Shown here in pieces: positions 57,072-64,000 of a stretch of DNA of 64,000 nt. The position numbers and the translations under genes are program-made. Position 1 is the stretch's first letter. Every line of letters begins with the position of its first letter. Below the pieces are notes generated by a model. It had not been told where the DNA came from, did no database searches, and saw only the letters and a list, made by a program, of their open reading frames with translations. This DNA is from Mesorhabditis belari (taxonomy: Eukaryota > Nematoda > Chromadorea > Rhabditida > Rhabditidae). The DNA lies in assembly GCA_958450365.1 (NCBI GenBank), contig CAUEEP010000752.1:372001-436000 (forward strand), in the 5' to 3' direction.

Positions 57072-57952
57072 CTGAATCTAAATCAAAAAATTTGTTTTTT
57101 CGGGAAAAGTGAATTGTTTCGAAAATGCGAAAACGCGTGTCGCAAGTTCGGCGAAAAAATTGCTGAAATTAGGTGCCAAATTTTTAGGAGAAAAGTGATA
57201 AGTTATCAGCTTTGCCGCTAGCTCCGGCCATGTGTCTTTGAAAAACGATTGAACTCCTAAATTGGGGGAAGGCGTGGAAAAGAATGGAATTGAAAGGGAC
57301 AAAATTTGGGGACGTCATGAAAGAAAAATTTATTGTTCGAGACGAAAGCACTGAATCAGCAGTGAATGTCTGATGTTTGCTTCGACTTTTTCATGGACAT
57401 TTGCTGATCGACTTGCGAAAGTTCAAAGTATTGTCTATCTATGGGATTTGAATAAATCAAAGTCTTTAAATTCAATAATCTTGTTTGCATTTTTCTGATT
57501 CAAAACCTTATCACGAGGCTTGGTCAGAGCGCCGGCAAAATATTTTCTGCAAAACGCAATCTTGGTGGGGTAACTTGGTGGGGTTTTAAGAAAAATGGAA
57601 CAAAATTTGGTTTGGAACTTTGGAAGCTGTAAAATTTAAGATCAATTCAAAGAGATATTTGAATTTACATGAATCCTATTGAACAAAATTTCAATAAAAC
57701 CAAAAATAGGTAAATCAATCAAGTAACTTATTTGAATGATAAAACTAAATGACAATGACACCCAGTGATTTTCGTATCAGCTTTAATCACCCATTCTCCT
57801 AAAATTTAGCAATGTCCCAAGACGCTTTTTGACTTCCCATCTCTGTACGATTTTTCAAAACTACAAAAATTATCAATTCTGCTTGTAGAAGAATGTAGCA
57901 CGTAGCAAAGAATTATCAGTCTTGCATGTTTGCTTGTATTTTGGTATACAGG
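57072..57952. other. No supported gene
   Basis: AT-rich sequence. The 74-codon minus ORF at 57078-57302 has no splice partners. The signal-peptide exon of the EndoU gene may lie here but could not be recognised. Confidence 0.3.
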
Positions 57953-58117
57953 GTGCGTCAAAATTATTGACCGTTTCTATAATTCTTGCAATTTTCCTGA
58001 AATCTTGTCCATGAAGATAAATTTCATCGTAAACCAATGAAAATAGTCCACAAAAACAACAAAAAAGTTCATCAAACTCGGTTTGGCCTTCTTTTGCTCG
58101 GATGCACTCGTGAAAAC

Positions 58118-58305
58118 TACCGTAAAAGCGGTAATAGTAGCCCCTATTCAATAGTAGTCCCCCTAGAGGGCCAACGAAAAAATAATGACCCCCCCCTCTA
58201 ATAGTGAGCCCCTAGAGGGCCATAATAGAGGGCGAAAAACCTAGAAAAACCCCTAGAGGACGAAAAAATAATACCCCAGGGGCTACTATTACAGCTTTTA
58301 CGGTT
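58118..58305. mobile_element. Small MITE nested in the foldback
   Basis: TACCGTAAAAGCGGTAATAG and its relative CTATTACAGCTTTTACGG bound about 190 bases built from repeated CCCCTAGAGGGC and AATAGTAGCCCC words. Confidence 0.65.
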
Positions 58306-58559
58306 ACGGTACTTGGAAAAAAATCTTTAATCTGCGCCGCAGGCAATCTTCATCAAAATCGCCTCAATCTTTTGATTAAAGCTGATACGAAAATCACTTC
58401 AAATCTTTATTTCAGTGATATCTTAATAGTTATTTGTTTTAATTTAACAAAATAAGGCTTTTGAAGAGGCTAGAAAAAAAGGTCATCTTTGGCTTAATTT
58501 TGGAAAACATTCAAATTTTAGGGCCAATCCATGCGTCTTCCATTAGGATGGGGCGACCG

Positions 58560-58790
58560 CTCATACCGCTTGGATTTTGTAACCCTGATGGGCAATTTGT
58601 TCAATTCAATACCGCTTGGATTGTGCAACTCTGGTGAGCAATTTGTTCAATTCAATACCGCTTGGATTTTGCAACTCTGGTGAGCAATTTGTCCAATTCA
58701 ATACCGCTTGGATTGTGCAACTCTGGTGGGCAATTTGTTCAATTCAATACCGCTTGGATTTTGCAACCCTGATGGGCAATTTGGTCAATT
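58560..58790. repeat. 45-base tandem array in the foldback centre
   Basis: About five copies of a unit containing AATACCGCTTGGATTTTGC and GGGCAATTTGTTCAATTC. The unit length is a multiple of three, which explains the open frame at 58616-58822. Confidence 0.8.
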
Positions 58791-59107
58791 TTCTAGCCTC
58801 TTCAGAAACCTTATTTTGTTAAATTAAAACAAAGAACTATTAAAATATCACTGAAATAAAGATTTGGAGTGATTTTCATATCAGCTTAAATCGAAAGATT
58901 GAGGCGATTTTGATAAAGATTGCCTGCGGCGCAGATTAAAGATTTTTTCTAGGTAGTCTTTACGAGTGCATTCAAGCAAAACAAGGCCAAACTGAGTTTT
59001 ATTAACTTTGTATTTGTTTTTATGGATTATTTTGATTATTTTACAATGAAATTTATCAATGAAATCTTCGTGGACAAGTTTTCAACAAAATTACAAGGCT
59101 TCAAAGC

Positions 59108-59250
59108 GGTCTTGACGTCGATTTTCTCAACCGATGAAAATCGAGCCACAGATGCTCAAGTAGTACTCAATTTTCAGGTTTAAAACTTTGAATTTCAATT
59201 TTAAACTTACAAATTCTTAGCAAATGGCCTCGAAGAAGAACCCTGATCAG
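59108..59250 (+). pseudogene. Captured EndoU exon fragment
   Basis: 143 bases match the minus strand of 55917-56058: the end of EndoU exon 55989-56101 (reading [18 protein letters not shown]), the whole 43-base intron, and most of exon 55899-55945. Only a few substitutions are seen. GGTC occurs at both junctions. It lies inside one arm of the foldback element, in inverted orientation to the source gene 3 kb away. Confidence 0.85.
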
Positions 59251-59280
59251 AGCGCGGTCAATAATTTTCACTCATCCTTT

Positions 59281-59804
59281 AATGAGATCAAAAACAAAGG
59301 AAACACTTTTTGAGAGCAGGCAGATTTTGTTTTTCTTGCAGATTCTGCAACAGATTAAGCAGCTAGATAAAGTGTAATTTGGTAATTTTAAAAGCATTTA
59401 TAAAAATTGAGAAAGTTTATGAAATCTAACTTGAACTGGAACCTTACTGGAAAGCTGATTTTAAAGTGATGATGTTTAAACCAAGCTTGTAAGCATTTTT
59501 TTTTATCTTTTTTAAATCGTATTGACTGCTTTCATTCACCATAGGTTTTACTTTTTGTAAAAAGTCTTACCAGTACACAATTTTCTCTGATAAGGGAGAA
59601 AAGCTCTTTCTCTGATAATTCCTCAGCCTTTTCGCTCATATTATTACGATTAAAACTACAATCACATCACAACTACACAACAATCCCCTCCACATCTCTC
59701 ATACATAGCTCAATAAGAATGGTTATTCAAGGTTTGAGTCTTTTCAATTTTTACTACAACTATCAAGTCTTTAAAATCATTCTAGCTAATATTATGCCAA
59801 AATT
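59281..59804. other. No gene seen
   Basis: AT-rich spacer between two foldback elements without splice-bounded coding sequence. Confidence 0.35.
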
Positions 59805-60296
59805 TGGGAGTGAGACAAATGCGACCTTTTTTTGCGCACCCGGACATTTGCGCACCTTTTTTTCCGCACCTTGCCCATTAGCGCACCTTTTTTCGCGTTT
59901 TAAAAAAGCTCTAAACAGCTAATATTAACCAATTTCTATTCCAAAAGTTGTTTTTCTAGGTAATTTTAGGGCGTAGAATCGAAATTTTGACATGTCAGAG
60001 CTTGTGGAAACAAACGGACGGAGTTATACAAAGAGAAAGATTGACAATTTAATTTTATCTAACCGTTTTGTCTTTCAAATTGGTTCCACAAGCTTTGTTA
60101 TGTCAAAATTTGAAATCGACACCCTCAATTTACCTCAATTTACCTAGAAAAACAACTTTTGGAATCGAAATTGGTTAATATTAGCTTTTTAGAGCTTTTT
60201 TAACGCGAAAAAGGTGCGCTAATGGGCAAGGCGCGGAAAAAAGGTGCGCAAATGTCCGGGTGCGCAAAAAAAAGGTCGCATTTGTCCCACTCCCCA
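59805..60296. mobile_element. Foldback element, GTGAGACAAATGCGACC ends
   Basis: GGGAGTGAGACAAATGCG on the left is mirrored by CGCATTTGTCCCACTCCCC on the right. The arms pair over about 220 bases through CCTTGCCCATTAGCGCACC. The outer 60 bases match the ends of 19297-19701. Confidence 0.75.
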
Positions 60297-60502
60297 AAAT
60301 TTAGATGAAATGCTAGATGTGCTTGATGTTTTATCCGTGAACTCGGAGAGTCCGCAAGTTGGGAGGAAAGGAAGTGTTGGGGTGAGTTTTTAGATGTTAT
60401 CTGTTAAACAATTGAAAAAGCGCAAAAAAAATTAATATATTTATAATAATGGCTATCATTTTTTGTTAAAAACAACCGGCTTTCTAGAATGAAAGATTTC
60501 AG

Positions 60503-63500
60503 AATCGAAGCTCGAAACTCCCGGCACCGCCAGTCATGAGTCGACGCTGGAGAGATTGTGCAAGTAAGAAATATGGCATAAAAGTAGATAAAAAGTTGCA
60601 ATAACAATACAATAGCTGCAATTGCTTAACATAAAAGATAATTTAATCTAATTGTAAGTGTAAAACTACACTCCGTAAAAAAAAACTATGAAATCACACG
60701 TTCATTGCAAATATTAGGTTGATGCAAAAGTCTTTTTCATTTTTTTCGTACTTCCGTTAAAAAGTAACAAATGCACCAATTGAACAACGGTTTATTGCAT
60801 TCGAAAGGCCAATTATTTTTCTGCAAAATGACATTAAAACGAGTTTAAAATGTCTTATGTCTAGATTTTTTGAGAGCCTGAAGTCGGGTAGTCAAAAAAG
60901 GCGACGGCTCGATGATGCATTTTAGACGCTTTAGCTAAGGAAACCAATCTTGATGTTAATAAATAAAAGATAGAGCACAAAAAGTTAGATATTTTTTCAG
61001 ATTTTCAGAGAAATTGATTCAGCCAATTTCTTTATAGAGGTTTTTATAGATTTTTATGAAAAACCCGTTTTCACTCTCGAATTTGCTTGAAAGTGAACCC
61101 AAATTGACTTAAAAAGATGGGAAATTCAACAATAAACACTTTTCATTTAGAGCAAACCATAGGTTAATTGATGACTTTGTTATTTTTCAAAAGAAGTACG
61201 AAAAAAAATGAAAAAGACTTTTGCATCAACCTAATATTTTTTGCTTCAGCCGCTAGGTTTTGTACTTTGTGTTCTCATAAACGCAAGCTTTTGGCACACG
61301 TGAACGAATAGTTTTTCTTGTTTCCCATATGAGTTTATATGAAAATGACGAATCTATGACGAAAGACAAAGCCAGAAAGTGTGCATTGCTAAGAGCAAAA
61401 AGTACAGGTGAAATTTTTCCACTGCAGTACAGCTTACCAAGACAATCAGCACTTGATAATGAATTCAGTAACTCAAAATTTAAATACTAACATTTACCCC
61501 AAAACTTTTGTAAATATTGGGTCGAGCATCACAAGTCATTGAGAAGCCGATCTTTTATCTGAAAATATAAACAATGACAATACTTCAGAAATAATTTCAA
61601 AAATAAAATATCAAGAGAAAATGACTTCTCGTACAAGCATTCCCATATAATCAATGCCCTCAATCAATCAATCAATTCAGGATCAATGCCCGGGTGATTC
61701 GCTCAATCAATCTTAACTCAGCACCCGCATCTTCTCTCCTGGTGCCCGAATATGAAGTACTTGTTGTTGGGAAGTATAATGGAGAGGTGCGTTTAAACAT
61801 CATAATCTGTAGAGATTAGATTTTGACCGGACCGAGTAACTGAACTCTTTCAAGTATACTAAAAAGGGCAGCATAATTTGTAGAGAGTAATAGGTAACCT
61901 ATTATCTAATCCTATTATTTTTATCCAATCACGGCTTGGATAAAATTTCCCATGATCAGCTTATAGATAGTTTTTGTCCCATTCACTCTCGATTTGGCGC
62001 ATTCCTTTCGCACTCCATCTGTGATAATCAATCGTCAGCGGGTCAAATCACCGATCACTGCCTTAACCATCGGAAAAGTGTCGCCAAATTTTCCAAAGTG
62101 AGAAAACAGCTTATCTCTACAAAGAAAACCTTCAGCGATATGATTGTTTCGATCTCAGCAAACGGATTTCTTCAAATTATCCAGGCGCCTTCGTTGGACG
62201 GGACGATTGCACCACAGTGAGTTTTACAGGGCTGATATTGAGCTTACAATTAGAATGATGGTAGAACGAGCTCATGAACTAAGCAATGAGATATCACAAT
62301 TCAGATTCATAACGACAGATTCATAAAGCTCAAATTTCTATTTCCAGTGTTCTTCACACTCAAATGATCCACGCAAATATCATGTCTGCTTATTTACATC
62401 CGGTGGAGAAACGACAGTCTATGGAGTTGATCGTCGTGATGACGGATCGAGTTGGTGAGTAGAAAAAGCGATACAGCAGGATTAGCTAAAGTACTGGACA
62501 ATGAAATATCATATTTGAAAAACGATCGTCACTTTCGCACGTCTGTAACTCCATTGTCTTTGAGTTTAAATTATTAGTGTTATACATTTTCTGAAAGCTC
62601 TTTTCAAGGGCTACACAATGGTAATATTAATATTTAGAAATACGGTAAAGATAAGGGAGTTATAGACGCGCGAAAGTGACGATCTTTTTTCAAATATAAT
62701 ATTTCATTGTCCAGTAGTGTAGATAATCCTGTAGTAAGCATACTATTTAAAGAATTATAACTCCAGCTAAAATACTTTCAAAAATGAAGTAAACTAAAGA
62801 AGTTCCGAGTGAGACTGATCTCGAGGATCACGCTAAAGTTTGTCACAACTTTAAAGCCAACACTTTACTCAATGATTTGAAAATTGTATGAAATCTAATA
62901 GCATTATTTAGTAGTTATCTAATAGTATTATTACTAATAGTAGTTATTTCATAATTGAAACTTTTCAGTGAGAACATTTCGGTGGGACGATGAACAGAAA
63001 CGTTTCCTGGTGGTCGGGAAATGGGAGCTCACTGGGCAAATCATGGCGATCGCTATCGGAGAGTTAGTTTTTAAAAAGTTAAAGGCTAAACTTGGTAACA
63101 ATTCGCTTAAATGCTTAAGCTTTGAATTTAAAAGCTATTTAGTTAAAAATGTCATTCAGTAATCCATTGCGCGGTACAGAGTGTTGGGCTAAGTTGCACA
63201 CGTCAAGGCGCTTTGTCAGCTGTCGATTGGGAGCCAACAAATCGGTAAGCTTAAAAGTTAACAAAAAAAGGCTAAAAATAGCAATTCCTCCACAATAATG
63301 CAGGATTTTTCTTACCAACTTTTAAGTTTCAGGTCTCAATCCACCAAATGGCCACCGACACTCCGGAAAAGCTAATGATCATGCCGTATCGGTGCTATTT
63401 TGTGGACATGTTTGAGCCAAAAGCTCAAGAAGTGATCATTCATGGTAAGTGGCTAGTTTTAGATGTAGCTACAATTGTAAACAATTAAAATTTAGCAAAT

Positions 63501-63641
63501 CTCCGCGAACGTCGACTCTTTTCCCCATCCAAAGAATTGGCCTCTTTCGCCACGTTGAGATTAGCGGGTGTGAACATTTTGGCGAGTATCGATCGATACG
63601 GACTCGTCTTCATTCACGCGTACAACGAGAAAACGATTAAG
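60503..63641 (+). CDS. ITFG2-like protein (putative KICSTOR subunit), 3' end missing
   Basis: Exons in phase: 60503-60563, 61681-61786, 61967-62097, 62136-62216, 62348-62454, 62969-63062, 63160-63244, 63333-63444, 63496-63641; the gene continues past the window. The protein shows beta-propeller-type repeats: EYEVLVVGKYNGEIVFVPF, NDMIVSISANGFLQIIQ, ELIVVMTDRVVRTFRWD followed by VVGKWELTGQI, and LASIDRYGLVFIHAY. TDRVVR-FRW plus KW-L-GQ is the signature segment of ITFG2, a subunit of the KICSTOR complex that anchors GATOR1 at lysosomes and links amino-acid supply to TORC1 in mammals. The start codon was not found: exon 60503-60563 needs an upstream exon ending in phase 1, and the candidate at 60305-60381 (MLDVLDVLSVNSESPQ) ends in phase 0. 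Two MITEs sit in introns. Confidence 0.75.
60714..61234. mobile_element. mariner-type MITE in the first ITFG2-like intron
   Basis: TTAGGTTGATGCAAAAGTC and its exact complement bound 521 bases flanked by TA. Such ends are classic for mariner. A decayed copy is at 38739-39258 and a remnant at 27865. Confidence 0.8.
62489..62719. mobile_element. Short relative of the 748-base palindrome
   Basis: AAGTACTGGACAATGAAATA to TTTCATTGTCCAGTAGTG, 231 bases, same length and layout as 44359-44589. It lies in an ITFG2-like intron. Confidence 0.75.
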
Positions 63642-63694
63642 GTAGGGAAAATGGGTAAAATAAGAATTATATATGTTACGTACGTTATTGAATC

Positions 63695-63845
63695 TACCGT
63701 AAATACTCTAAAAGAATCACCCATTCTCTCTAGGTAGTCTAAGTTTGCACTCAAAGAACCGCTCATATCTCAGTACCAGTACGTTTGTTTCTGCGCACTT
63801 AGATATCAAATTAAAGTAGAGAGAATGGGTGATTTTTTGAGATAT
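63695..63845. mobile_element. TACCGTAAATACTC MITE, partial
   Basis: TACCGTAAATACTCTAAAAG opens the copy, and ATCACCCATTCTCTC pairs with GAGAGAATGGGTGAT at 63815-63832. The outer right terminus is missing. It lies in the last visible ITFG2-like intron. Confidence 0.55.
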
Positions 63846-64000
63846 CACACAGATTTCTAACATTAACCAGTGCTTAGAAAAAACGATTGAAAAATGATGA
63901 AAAATCAGCGTTTTTTCGCCACTTTCTTTTCCTTTCGTCGAGTTCCTTTTTGAAAAAGCCAATCGAGGTTTAAATTATTTGCCCAAAACTTGCCAAAATT

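Larger units (their letters stand above)
57953..59280. mobile_element. Large foldback carrying a piece of the EndoU gene
   Basis: The left end CAGGGTGCGTCAAAATTATTG is mirrored at 59256-59280 (GGTCAATAATTTTCACTC). Arms pair in blocks: 57960-58110 with 58960-59107, and 58315-58480 with 58795-58950. A smaller MITE (58118-58305) is nested in the left arm, a 45-base tandem array sits in the centre, and EndoU-derived DNA is in the right arm. No transposase is encoded. Confidence 0.8.

Overview
This is eukaryotic DNA, almost certainly from a nematode. The genes are cut into short exons separated by many introns of about 40-60 bases that start with GT and end in TTTCAG/TTTTAG, the background is AT-rich, and the best models are nematode-type families: a Str-class serpentine chemoreceptor, C-type-lectin-like secreted proteins, a pepsin-like aspartic protease and a tandem-domain EndoU protein. 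I joined exons by hand, checking that splice phases agree; no full-length gene is an uninterrupted ORF. Species cannot be told from the window.

Layout. 0.4-5.5 kb: a complete ten-exon Str-type receptor on the minus strand, with a pogo-like transposon in intron 8 and a tRNA-derived SINE in intron 5. 5.5-8.8 kb: tandem repeats, a second scrambled copy of the pogo-like element, and weak exon candidates. 8.85-11.0 kb: a two-domain C-type-lectin gene (+). 11.5-22 kb: a dense nest of foldback elements, MITEs, Tc1/mariner and LINE remnants, with a decayed minus-strand lectin gene inside. 22-28 kb: repeats and one SINE. 28.2-31.2 kb: a four-helix membrane protein gene (+). 31.9-35.7 kb: a complete aspartic protease (+). 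36.8-56.1 kb: an EndoU gene (-) whose 12.3-kb intron contains an entire KCNQ-type potassium channel gene (+, 46.3-53.1 kb). 57-60.3 kb: foldback elements, one carrying a captured piece of the EndoU gene. 60.5 kb to the window end: the 5' part of an ITFG2-like gene (+), which runs off the edge.

The genes do not form a pathway or an operon. Shared structure comes from mobile DNA: more than twenty short terminal-inverted-repeat or palindromic elements lie in introns and intergenic DNA, several families recur two to six times, and at least two events moved gene pieces (aspartic protease exons 9-10 into an EndoU intron; EndoU exons into a foldback element).
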